Positions 22,073 through 33,600 of a stretch of 64,000 bases of DNA are shown piece after piece. A program made the translations under genes and the position numbers. The DNA is from Zygnema cylindricum (taxonomy: Eukaryota; Streptophyta; Zygnematophyceae; Zygnematales; Zygnemataceae), in the NCBI GenBank assembly GCA_037447655.1, contig JBBHKE010003072.1, positions 89,768 to 153,767 of the forward strand. Direction: 5' to 3'. Position 1 is the stretch's first letter. Each line of letters opens with the position of its first letter. The notes below the pieces were generated by a model. That model searched no databases. It saw nothing but the letters and a program-made list of their open reading frames with translations, and was not told the origin of the DNA.

Positions 22073-25000
22073 TTAGTTCGATTTCCCGTTGTTTTTTTCC
22101 CATGAATCATCGTTTCGTGGCACAATTATGCCATAGCCTCCTTGTGTCCTCTTATACAAAATGTTAATTTCACCTGATACAGCCGTTTAAAAAGGTTTGC
22201 TTAGTCGAGTATAATAGTTAACTTATTTAAGTTTAGTTTAGTTTAGTTAGTTAACTATAAAGCCAAAAGATGCAATACTGCAGTGGTGATTTCAACTTGT
22301 AGGTGCAATAGAAATATGAGACTAAAAGTTGGTTGTAAAGAAATTACAACAAAAACAAATATGGATAGAATTTGGCAAAGCTGGAATTGCGTTAGTTGCT
22401 AAAATACCCGTACACCAAAATGAACCGAGGAAGGTGAAAGTTTTTTGTCAAAAACCACGAAGCAAAAATTCGTACCTGAAACTTCATCTCTGAAGGCATA
22501 AAATTGGTGACCCACATTGACCAACTGCTCCAAAGCCTCGTCTGCACTCATTGGCTGCATTTCAAAGTACTTTGTTCGCACCACCTGCTTACCAATCAAA
22601 AGTCACATTTTAAGTTCTTCAAACATAAAAGAAAACAAGAAAAAAAAGAATAATCGTAAAAACTAAGCGAGGAATGTCTATATGTACATATTTGAGAAAT
22701 GATATACAGCAGGAGGGAGTAGGGAGCGGTATAACGAGAGCCGGGGAGAGAGAGATATAGGAGAGACTGGCAGACAGACAGTGAAAGAGCCAAAGAGAAG
22801 AGGAAGAGGGACAGACGAGAGAGAGTGAATTATGCTTCGGGTCAAGAAGAGCCTAATGTACCCATAAAGGCTCTCCAAGTCGAAGTATAGGGAATTTGAC
22901 AACTGCCATAACTATCCAATAAGCATTACAACATCATCAAGGTTTAACGAACTAAAAACTGAAAAGCAGAGTAAACATACAATCTGCAGTGAGGGCTTTT
23001 ATGAAAGGTACCACCAAACAGTTTATTTATTTGACCTTCACAGCATTTGTAAATTCAGTACATAACTAACAAGCAAAAGATTTCTATTTTGTGAATTCAT
23101 ACAATTAGCTTTAATCTCTCCACATCAAATAGCTGCAACTTCAACCACTGTCAGGTAGAGCTAAGCCGCACTTTGTGTTGAGAAATAACAAGCATGAGAA
23201 CTAGTTGTGTTTCAAGGAGTGGCCACCAATGTGCCGCATAATCAAGACCTGAGTAAGCATTGACAGAAAATCCGCTTCAACACTAATAATTGCCTGACTG
23301 TAATTGCGATGAAGGGGTGCCGTCTGATACAAAGAAACACCTCAACGTGTCTTTCACCTAACTGTACACTACGCCTCAAATAGTGCTCCTGACATATATG
23401 CTCTATTCAGAAAGAAATCAGTAAATATTAACTCTGCCTAAACAGTAAATACTTACATTAAGGTTGCAAACAACACTGTTACATTCCCAAAGTCTTTCAA
23501 ACGAATGAGATTAGTCCAGAATCAAACATAAATGCGTCAGACCAACAGAATATAACCAAGCACCATGATTTATACTTAATAAATAAAACCTCTGCCATAA
23601 ACCACGAAACCTTCAACTTTTACGCATCTTTGCCCACAAAATCCTTCATATAAGGCATAATCTATGGAATTAAAGACAGGTTCTGGTAAAAACTAAAAAA
23701 AAAAAAAAAAAGCTAAACGCAATTGCGATTTCCCAAAACCTTTGGCATTTATTTTTTATTTCAGATCTAAATCTAAAGCAGTCTTGTTACTTTCCCCCCG
23801 ATTATGCCACATAAGTCAACATTTTGTCTTCCACTGCATTGAAGCATAGTTTGAGCACAATCATGACTTACAAAGACCGTGGATAGTGGAGGTGGAGAGG
23901 AGGACAGTACTCTAATAGGGGGAGGGATTAGCAAAACAAAATCAAATAAAGGGGATAAATAATGCAAGATAAAAAGGCAAGATCTCACCTCCTGTGGAAG
24001 ATCGTCAACAGGCTCTTTGTTCAAAATGGGGATGAGGTTGTCGGGTTCGTCTCCAATAAGCTCTCCAAGTTTGGGCTTGCCTCGCATTTGCCAAGACCGC
24101 CCATGACCACCGTCTTTCTCTTTGATCTTACGTAACTTTCGTGAAACAATATCCGAAACCTCATCAATCGCAGCATACATAGTCTCATCCTGCTCCTCCG
24201 CCCTCACTACCCCATGCTTCTTTGTGAAGATGGTTACCTGCATTGTCTCAACAGTCAGAGAATCAGAAATCAGATGGATTCTCATGACAGCAAGCAAGAC
24301 CTGTAGATTGGGATTCACAAGATATATAATGTAGCAATTATGAACAATATATTTCAGTCACCTACCTCAAAAGGTACAGAACCAGAGATACTGCCAAATA
24401 GTTCAAATGTGCACAAAATATTGGAAACGCTATATCATTAGCCCATATAATTTGCAACCAAAAAACCGTATAACACGCGTACAGTATGGAATAGGATATA
24501 CCATTCCCAATTGTTTTTGCAAATTTAAACTATGGCCGAGAAGATTCTCATGACTGCAAGCAAGATGTCTATTTTGGGATTTAGAAAATATACAATTCAG
24601 CAATTACACAAGGCGTACTCGAGCTTGAAAGGAAAGAACCCAAAAGAAAAGAATATATATAATGTCACACATCAACGCCTCAACATGAATGAGAATTAAA
24701 ATCTTCAGCAAAGCTCATGACACTGGCATAGATGACGAGAAAAAAATGTTAGGAAAGAAGGGAGGCTTTCAAGGATCAATAACAAGGAAATAAATATCCT
24801 TGCGACAACTATGGACCGAATCCTTCAGTAGTTTTTAGTGATAAGAATATATCCTCTTACATTAATGACCAACAAGCTGCCTTTCAAATTCACATTCACA
24901 CAGACAAACTTCAAGTACTGACAATACAGTGTTTTCAGAGTTTCAAACAACATATCATATGCTAAAACCTTATCTAAAAAATGAAAAGAATGTCATATAT

Positions 25001-27280
25001 GAAGCAAATCTTATCCCTAGTACATCACTTTCAATTCTGTACGGATTGCACTAAAGCAGTTTAGCTCACATTACTAAAACAAATCAATTTACAGTTTTAC
25101 TGCGCAAAAACGAATTGATGTGTAGTTTTGCCGAACATAAAACAACTCAAATGTATAGCTTTAACAAGACACACAAAACCGTGCATGACTTAAACTCATG
25201 CATTAAACATGGAAGAAAAAGGAAAATCTCTGCAAGATATTCCATAGAAGATAGCAATAGAAAGAGCATGCTTGGGAACCAAAGTACTAACCTCACAGCG
25301 CTGAAGTTTGGGACCCTTTCCCATCTCTCCCCCTCGAACAGAACAGCGAACATCTACTTCTCTCACCAATGCCCCATGGTTCTGTACTGCATGACCAACT
25401 TTTTCCTCCACATATGATCGTATGGAATCAGTGAGCTGCAAAACAGACGAAACAGGTTGTCAGTGGATTTTTTTACAAACTGTACATGAATAAGTGCATT
25501 CATAAAAGTGTACGTTTATAAAAGAGTACATTTGGCGAAAAGTACATTTGTAAAAGAGTACATTCATAAAGAGTACATTTGTAAGAAGAACAATTAGAAA
25601 AGAATACAAAAGAGTAGGTTATTTTCAAGATTGGCTTTAATCACTACAATCTTACAGCCAACCAGTTAATCGCTTCTTTCAGAAAACAGGACAAATTAAT
25701 AAACAAACTTATTCAAAACCATGATTTTGTCAACAACAAGATACTCAGACGGCGTATTTTTTCAGTTAATCCAGCTGAATTCATTGCTTTCTGAGCAAGA
25801 GAGCACTTTCTGCAAAAAGTGCAATGTAGGTGTGGAAAATTTAAAGTAGGGAGGGAGGGAGTGATGGAGAGGGGGGGGGAGAAAGAGAAAAATCTTTTGA
25901 TCAATAGTGGCAGGAAAACTGCTCCATAGAAATCACAGAAGGAAGTAAATTAAAAAAAAAGGGTTGAAATCATAAAACACCTATTCAACAGCAAAGAAAA
26001 ACAAGCAATTTCCAGCAAAAATTTTGAAGAGAAAAAAAAAAAATTGGTTTGTTCTTCCTCAAATTACAACAATGCGTTTAGAAAGCCCTTTTTCATCAAA
26101 TGTAGAACTCAAACATGTGCAAATTAAAAAAAAAAAATGTATTGCAACAACAGTTGACCATTTTGACACAACAATTATCATAGAATCAGAGCTAATTTCC
26201 TGAAATATGAGGCAAATTGGGCAGCCGATTATTCAAAGTACAGTTTTAAACTATAAACTGTACCGTGAGGAACTTTTTTAAAACATAAAACCAAACCTCT
26301 GATCTCTTCAAGCACAAAATTTTCGGTTTTTACTTGCAATGACGTACCACCACACACAATAGAAAAACTCCAATTCATTTTTCCTCGATAGTTTCAGTTT
26401 AACAACCTTAATTGTTATTGGATTAATATTTCACTTGGACAATATTAGATATTAATAGAATTATTGGAGACTGAAACGGCAATCGAACTTGAATTATAAA
26501 AGTGTACATTGTTAAGTAGACAACAAAAAATAGAAAAAATCACTCTCACAATTTCACATATTCAAGTGACAACAAAATAATAAGCAACAGAAGGAAGATT
26601 GCACAATATTGCTGACAATTCAGAGATAGTAAAACCATCTGCATAAGACAGTGATTGAAGAATCATGAAAAAAAAGAAACGAAAAACTAGACACGTGATG
26701 AAAACATAAAACATAATTACCTCCCACTGCAGCATATAAGACCATCATTTACTGAAAAATTGACAAGCTGAGAGAGTCAACAGAACAGGTTCTTTCAAAA
26801 TCAGCAATACATTTTCTGGTAAAGGTCGTTTCAATTTCAAACAAAAACACAAACAAAAAATACAAACTCAACATACTCAACATTGCAAGAAAAGTATTAC
26901 TTATCTTGCCCTAGCTTGTAACCTGCAACCTGTCTTATCCTCACCTCCATATTCTTTCCTTGCATTACCAATCGGACGGCTGCCAGAGTCCCGCCCCATG
27001 CCATACAAGTGACTGGCCCTGGACCCCTGGAACTGCTACCCTCAGAATCACCAATTCTAAAGCCCTGCACAGCATTTTTTCGTGAATTGGCTGCAAAACG
27101 CAATGATTGCAACGCTGAAGAAGACAAAGACGAAGAAGGAGATTCGCCTCTTGTGAAAAAACTTCCAAGAGAGAGAGAATCTTTGCGTTGACTTTTCTGC
27201 AAAGACGAGGATGACGAGGATGGAAGTGAACACAGAGTGGGAGAGGAGGAAGAAGTTGGTAGGAGGTAGGCTGTTGCCAT
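22073..27280 (-). CDS. PSRP1: Plastid ribosome-hibernation factor PSRP1 / long HPF, 5 exons
   Basis: Exons on the minus strand are 27280-26945, 25435-25292, 24237-23989, 22584-22476 and 22173-22073, with GT-AG borders and phases 0,0,0,1; total 939 nt (312 aa). An ATG at 27373 in frame would add 31 residues; the start at 27280 ([13 protein letters not shown]) gives a typical Ser-rich chloroplast transit peptide. Mature landmarks: [60 protein letters not shown] and [18 protein letters not shown] form the ribosome-binding N domain. [33 protein letters not shown] and [20 protein letters not shown] form the C-terminal dimerisation domain of long HPFs. Such proteins bind the mRNA/tRNA channel of the 70S ribosome and silence it in darkness or stress. 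Short C-terminal tail beyond the domain. Confidence 0.92.
24275..24610. repeat. Duplicated segment in a PSRP1 intron flanking an R1 scrap
   Basis: GATTCTCATGACAGCAAGCA...GCAATTA (24277-24345) is repeated at 24543-24607. Between the copies lies a short stretch resembling part of repeat R1 (CGCGTACAGTATGG and CCAATTGTTTTTGCA). Confidence 0.55.
25486..25610. repeat. About 20-bp tandem repeats in PSRP1 intron 1
   Basis: Five diverged copies of AAAAGAGTACATTTGTA. Simple intronic minisatellite. Confidence 0.7.
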
Positions 27281-28196
27281 GGCTGTAAAAACACTTTTCT
27301 GATCTGAATTTGGCAGACGGACTGACGGATCGCTAGATTTTCCGTCAGAGTAAACGGTTGGGGAAGAGGTCACCTTAAGTCACGTTGAGAAGAATAGGAG
27401 AAAGCAGAGAAGAGCTCTTGCTTTCTGAAGATGAATCTCTACTTCTGAGGAGCCCGAGTCTGTTTTTATATAGCAAGCTCAGGAGACGCTCTGTTGAGAC
27501 AAATTTGGTGCAAACTGCAAAACGTTGCAAGCCTACTTTCACAGTTTTACTGCTTTCACTACATGGAAACAGTTGCGCTATGAGGCAGCAGCTGTAATGT
27601 CCGACGGCAAAATCAATTTTAAACCTCCGCTGACATGGAAGATAGAGTATCTGTATCGGACGGCGTTCAGGCAGTGTTTCCTGCAGGAAACGTTTAATCG
27701 GACGATGCTTGTGCGTTTGTTAGAGTCCCCCGCTTGCCACGAAATGACTAACTACACATGGATTCTGGGTTTTTTCTGGCTCACCGTGTGACGTGACGGT
27801 ACTATGACGGAGGGCTACCGTACGTGGATATTAAAGTCGCAGCCACGCTGGTATTGTTCATCACATGGCTGTGCGTGGCAGTAACCAATGAGAAGCAAGC
27901 AGCTGATCTTTCCAGCGCAAGTTTGACCAAATCTGTCGACTTGACATGTCCTGCCACGTGGCACCGTTTCGATGGACAGCAGAGCAAACATAGAACAAGA
28001 ATCCTTGTTAAACAAAAAGCCGCCAAAGCCGGAATGCTTTGTCATTTTATTCCCTAAGTAGTACGATACATTATCCGATAGCGGATTGAAAGCCTAACAA
28101 TATATTTATATATATTAACACATATGTATATATATATATTGTACCCGTTATTATATGAAATAAATCAATAACAGCTAAAATAGTAAATGTTTTACT
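27281..28196. promoter_or_regulatory. Upstream region of PSRP1, no second gene
   Basis: It contains the PSRP1 5' leader and presumably its promoter. No gene was recognised on the plus strand. A G-box-like CCACGTGG lies at 27954-27961, but 700 bp from the start its role is unknown. Confidence 0.35.
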
Positions 28197-28846
28197 TATA
28201 GTTCAAAAGTAGGCGTTTTTATGGTAGGCCTTTGGTAGGCGCACAAAACTTTGCACTAAACTCGCGTAGAGTAGGCATACTCTATGTGTGTGCATTGTGC
28301 ACACTGCTGTACGAAAGTACGAATCTGACGTATGATCATAGTACAACGCACGCCGCCGGACGAATTTGTTTAGCGAACTGACACGGCGTAGGATGACATT
28401 CCGCGGGAAAGAAAACCCGGAAAAAAAAAAAAACGCGGACGGGCAACCAAACAAAATTTCTACTGTGAATGACCCACGGAAAAAAAAATTAAGCCTTCAA
28501 AATTGCAGACGCTAATATGACAGATAGTCTAATCATAAGTTGTGTTATGGGCTTTTCATGTGATCTTCTTAGATCGTTACTTTGATCAGAGACCGTCCGA
28601 TCGTCCAAAATCTGACGGTTTAACTGAAAAATACCTCAAAACTCACAGATTTTTTTTTTGTCCGAATGTTTTTCAAAATTTAGACATGACGTTTAATTCT
28701 CTATTGATCGATGTGCAACTCGGCCCTGTTACTATTTTTTTTCATTTTGCGACCCATACAATATGGGTCTTAAGGTCCTATTGTATGTTTTACATACAAT
28801 AGGCATATTGTACGGGCCTACTTTCACCTACTTTTGAACTATGGTT
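28197..28846. mobile_element. R2 MITE copy 2
   Basis: Same family as 9468-9930, inverted: starts TAGTTCAAAAGTAGGCG, ends CACCTACTTTTGAACTATGG. It shares GACCGTCCGATCGTCC and CATGACGTTTAATTCTCTAT. It is longer, with unique left sequence. Non-coding. Confidence 0.75.
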
Positions 28847-28868
28847 TAAATCCTTAGTCAAATTTCTA

Positions 28869-29225
28869 GTGTTGTGTATCGGTAAGGATTTGCCGATAAC
28901 CGATATGGGCCTTTTTTCGGGTATTCAATAATCGATATATTGGTACGATATATCGTTATCGGTCTTATCGCCGATAAGTACCTGATATTATCGGGTACTT
29001 ATCGGCGATAATGCCGATAACGATAATTATCGGCGATAACTGTACGGACCGTACAGATAAATGTACGGCCTGTACACTCAACTGTACGTCTTATTCTCCG
29101 GACGTACGGAAACTGTACGTCTTATTCTCCGGACGTACAGAAACTGTACGTCTTATTCTCCGGACGTACGGATCCAGTAAAAACGATGTACCTTTCACAT
29201 CTGACGCCATGGCTTTGTCCCTTTA
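28869..29225. mobile_element. hAT-like MITE fragment
   Basis: It begins TAGTGTTGTGTATCGGTAAG and matches the 6192-7163 element read from its right end, up to GCCATGGCTTTGTCC. The far end is missing. It holds three tandem copies of a 32-bp unit (29083-29172) containing CTGTACGTCTTATTCTCCGG, present once in the other copy. Confidence 0.8.
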
Positions 29226-29235
29226 CCCTCTTAAC

Positions 29236-29345
29236 CTTTTTTTTCATTTTTCGACCAATACAATATGGGTCTTAAGGGCATATTGTATGTTTTGCATACA
29301 ATAGGCATACTGTATGGGCCTACTTTCACCTACTTTTGAACTATG
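29236..29345. mobile_element. R2 MITE terminal fragment
   Basis: TTTTTTTTCATTTTTCGACC...CACCTACTTTTGAACTATGG repeats the right-hand 110 bp of 28197-28846. Confidence 0.7.
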
Positions 29346-30514
29346 GTTTTACTGCACCTTTCGGTTCCGCGCAAACCAAGGCTACAGTACTGTAGTTGAA
29401 AGCTTTGTCAAAAATGACAAAGCAAGAACCCACCAGCTTCCAGTCACTTTGCTGCTTCGTGGTACGTGGACTTCCAAATATCAAATTTCAAATTTGCATC
29501 AAAACGTTGATAAAGGTTGGTTAACTACAGTACTTAACATTTTGTACGGAATCTACAATACTAATGTAGCTTCTACACTTTCTGACCTATGCTGCTGTGG
29601 GCTGAGAAGGTGACGTGGCGCATGTGGAGCTCACATCTGGCAATACGACAATTGAGATTCACACAAGAAATGCGTGCTGTTTGACACTTTAGCAGTTTAG
29701 CCTCTGCAGGCACACAAATAATTGCGTCGCACACACGAGGTGCATCTGTTTTCTCCTGAATCCTAAGAATTCGTACAATGTACAGCCTGTAGTAGCCGAA
29801 TTTACGACTTGACGGGCGGGACAAGATCTTTGACGGCCACGAGGTTGTCGTCCGTAGAAAACTCCCGGAGTCCGTATGGCATCAAAATAAAATAAAATTA
29901 TCATTTTGCCACTGAAGAGACTCGAACCAGCGTCGACACTCTACTGACCTTGACAAGTGAAAAACTCTCCGTTCCTTCCGTGTCGTGTCACGCTTCCCTC
30001 CGAGCCGGCCTGCTCCCTGCCCGAGTTCCCGCGACGCCGATTTTGGCAACATCCGCGCGATTCCATTCCTTCCCGCGCGATTTCCGGCACAATTTCCGGA
30101 TCAATTTCCGCGCCCTGCCCTCCTAGGCTCCGGCTTGGCTGAACTTCGCACCACATTGCCTTGCTCTGCTCCTCCGAGCGCTCTTTTGTACATCATCTTG
30201 TCGTTTAGTTCCATTCCTCTCCCCTCGCCATAATGGCTATGGCAACCTTGGCTCACAAAATCTAAGTAAAAACTTGAGCCAAGAATCTGTTCGTTATCCT
30301 TTTTTGTGTTTTTGTACAACATTTAACAAACGTTGAAACTCTTTTTTGTCGTTATCTCACAGTTTTCTTTCTAGCGGATTACCCGACCAAAGCTACTTTA
30401 GGGTGAGACTCGGAAGAGAATATGTGCTCAACGCCTAATTTTTTCTTCTAAAGAGATTACGGACAACATTAAAGCTTATGAAAAAAGACGGAGAATACAA
30501 AAATCTTTCCTGTA
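29346..30514. promoter_or_regulatory. Upstream region of CCB2, GC-rich stretch at 29985-30180
   Basis: No gene recognised. The stretch rich in TTTCCGG/CGCGCGATT is the most GC-rich part of the neighbourhood and could be the core promoter or leader of CCB2. A B-box-like GGTTCGAGTC lies on the minus strand near 29920 without a convincing tRNA fold. Confidence 0.3.
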
Positions 30515-30640
30515 AAAGAAAATTGACACACGATACTTAAATTTATCTTCTAAAAGGAAATTGACACACAATACTGAAATTGATCATCTAAAAAAGATTA
30601 GACACACGATACTTAAAGTTATCCCCTTAAAGGGAATAAA
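30515..30640. repeat. Three 45-bp tandem repeats just before the CCB2 start
   Basis: Three diverged copies of a unit around GACACACGATACTTAAA followed by TTATCTTCTAAAAG. They end about 50 bp before the start codon, so they are probably in the 5' leader or proximal promoter. Confidence 0.7.
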
Positions 30641-30686
30641 CAAAACGTACTAAATTTTTTCCACACTATCTATTGTACCTGTCCTC

Positions 30687-33600
30687 ATGCTGCAAACTAC
30701 TCCCATTCTCCGGCCTTCTTCTCACTTTTCTTCTCCAAATATTAAAGTTTTTGCTACCGCTAGCAATTTTAGAAAAGACTATTTTTCGCCTTCTAGGTCT
30801 CTTGTAAGCCATAGTCTCCGTAGAGGAGTGGAAAGAACACTCTTTAGTACTAGTGAGCTTCATGGAAGACTCTTATTTCATCAAATCAGAAGACTGGAGG
30901 CACCTGGAAGACTAATTGCAAATGTGAAGGGAGAAACAACTTCCTCAGGATCAGATGTTGAATTGGCAGTTTTTCGCTTCACACTTGGTACAATGTCTTT
31001 CCTTCATCTTCATTTACTCTTTTCTTTTCATTTTCATTTATCTACATTCTTGGTTATGCCTCGTAAGACTTTCTGCGCTACTTACTATATTCTTTCTATT
31101 TGCATTTCCTTCTTAGTATATTCTCTAACATGCTATTTACGTTTCCTTCTTCTTCCTTGTTATACTTTTTATTTATATTTCATGCTTTGTTTTTTCTTTG
31201 CAATGCTTTCTATCTTACTGGGTAGATCCTAACTTGACATACGTTATATGTACATTTATCCTTTCTTCTCTTGCTATATCTTTGTCATTTCATGCAATAC
31301 TTATTTCTTGCTTGGTACAACTTATTCCTTGCTCTGTATGGTTTATCTGAACCCCATCCTTTCTTTTCTTGCTATACTTTGGGGGAATAAGAGCTCGAGG
31401 TGTATTTTTGCTGTCAAGAAAACTTCCTCAGAAGGAATAAATTGCATCAGTTTTGTTAATTATCGTATCAACAACACTAATTCGGTGCCATTTTTTTTTC
31501 TGGCCCCTGGACATAGAATAGCGTTGATATATCTATTTGTTTTCTTAACGCTAATTTGGTAAAAGGTTGACAATTGTCCACTTCTCTTGAACCTAGATTA
31601 GAATTAATAACATTAGAATAAACTCCACGCTATATATTTCTTAATGCTAATAACGATTCACGGTATATCGCAGGATGTTTCAAATATTGCTTTTTACTTA
31701 TGTTACTTAATTACTTATTTCACTTATTACTTATGTTACTTATTGCTGATATTCCTTATTACTAATAATACTTATTACCGACATTACTTATTACTGATAA
31801 AACTTGTTACTTATATTACTTTTTACTTATATTACCTGTTACTTATATTACTTATTGTAATGGAAGGTGTTGGCTTCTTTTGTTTAGTTGTTAGAGGATA
31901 AAAAATAAAAGTTAATGTAAAGGCAAAAGGGAAAAAAAGGAAAAGGAAAGGGGAAATTAAAGGGGAATGAATGGAAAGGAAAGGAAATTGGGATTGGTCA
32001 AATTTTGGGAGCTGAAAAAGTGTATTTTTATGCAATATCGAGTCTCTCTGGTGATCTGAAAAAATTATAACATGTATTGTAATATATACTAAATAAAATA
32101 TATGAAACGAGAATGTTTTTTGCTCTAGTGGTTGTAAGTCAAATGGAGACCAAAAATTGGAAGTATATTTTGGTTCTTCAAATAGAGGGAAAGGGAGGAG
32201 AATGGAGGGGGGGAAGGAGAGAGAGAGGAGGGGGGAAGGGGAGGGATTTTTCCTTTTAACACCACTTCTGCAGAACAACAAAACTTCTGAGGGAGAGGAA
32301 GAAGAGGAGGGAAGGGAAGGGGGGGAGAGAGAGGGAGAGGGAGATAGAGAGGTGACAGAAGAATTTCTGGTGACTAAATAGACTGCTCCATCCACTTCCT
32401 TTACTCTCTTACTCTCTTTTAACTCTCTCCTTCTCTCCCTTGACTCTCTTTTCACACTTATCACTCTCATTTCACTCTTTCTTTTTATTCTCTTTTCCCT
32501 CTCCCTATTCCACTCTTTAACTTTTCCCTTTCTTTTCCCTCTCTTTTCCTTCTTTTTTCCTTCTTTTTTCCCTCTTTTTCGAACGTCTGACTGATTCGGG
32601 TTCGATCGATCCGAGTGATTGGATTGGTCGCTGGGATTCTCATTATTCTCAACCACATTCTCTCCCTCGACTCCCTCACCAACTCCCAATGGGTACTTGC
32701 CCTAAAAACACCCACAAATACTTGAAATCCAAAATAACTAAACTATGCGATCACCTATTTATTTGAATAACCCTAAAATCCCTAAAAAATCCTATAATGT
32801 TTCTAGCTTATCACCATAGCTTGAATCCACACTATTTTCTAATTAAGTCTATTATTGAATATAACCAAAATAACTATGTTTATATCTTACCACTGTTGCT
32901 TGATCCACACTATTTATGAAGTAAACCTATTATTGAAACCAAAGCAACGAAATTAGGTTTGTTTTTGATATTTTTAGCTTACCACCATAGCTTGATCCAC
33001 ACTACTTATGAACGAAGTCTATATTGAATAGTTTTTAGGTGATGGTAGTTTTTAGCGAAATCTATTTAGTGTAAAACATGAGTTTCGTCTCGAGTGGACC
33101 AAATCTTGGGAAAACTGGACCAAAATTTTTGGAAAACTGGACTGAAACTTGTGAAAATTGGAACTAAACTTGGGAAGAAAGGACCGGAATCTGGAAAAAT
33201 TTGGCGAAAATTTGAAAAAATTGGACCAAAACTTATTTGGGCTGAAACTTGGGAAAGTTTTGACAAAATTTTGGAAGAACTGGCAAAAACTAGACTGGAA
33301 CTTAAAACTTGGAAATATTGGGCCAAACTTTGCGTAAATTGGACAAAAAATTGAAAAATTGGACGAATTCTAATGTGGATTACATTTTCAGGACTTTCAA
33401 AATGTTTTATTATTACTGTTTTATTGAATGCATGCATTCCTTATCTCTTCGAAAAAATAAAATCCGTATGGGTAATATACCGTATATATCCTCGATAACT
33501 TGTGAAGAATTCTCATAATTTTACCGTCGTTTGCAATATAAAACACACTCTTTTTTTTTTTGTCCTAAGCCATTTTTTTTTTAAATCACCTAAAGATAAT

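Noticed and set aside
29900-29960. tRNA or SINE on the minus strand (GGTTCGAGTC)
   Set aside because: Only a B-box-like motif; no A box at the proper distance and no fold.
31832-32689. 285-codon minus-strand frame rich in Lys/Arg/Ser
   Set aside because: Antisense to CCB2 exon 2 and to a purine/pyrimidine block; low complexity, no family.
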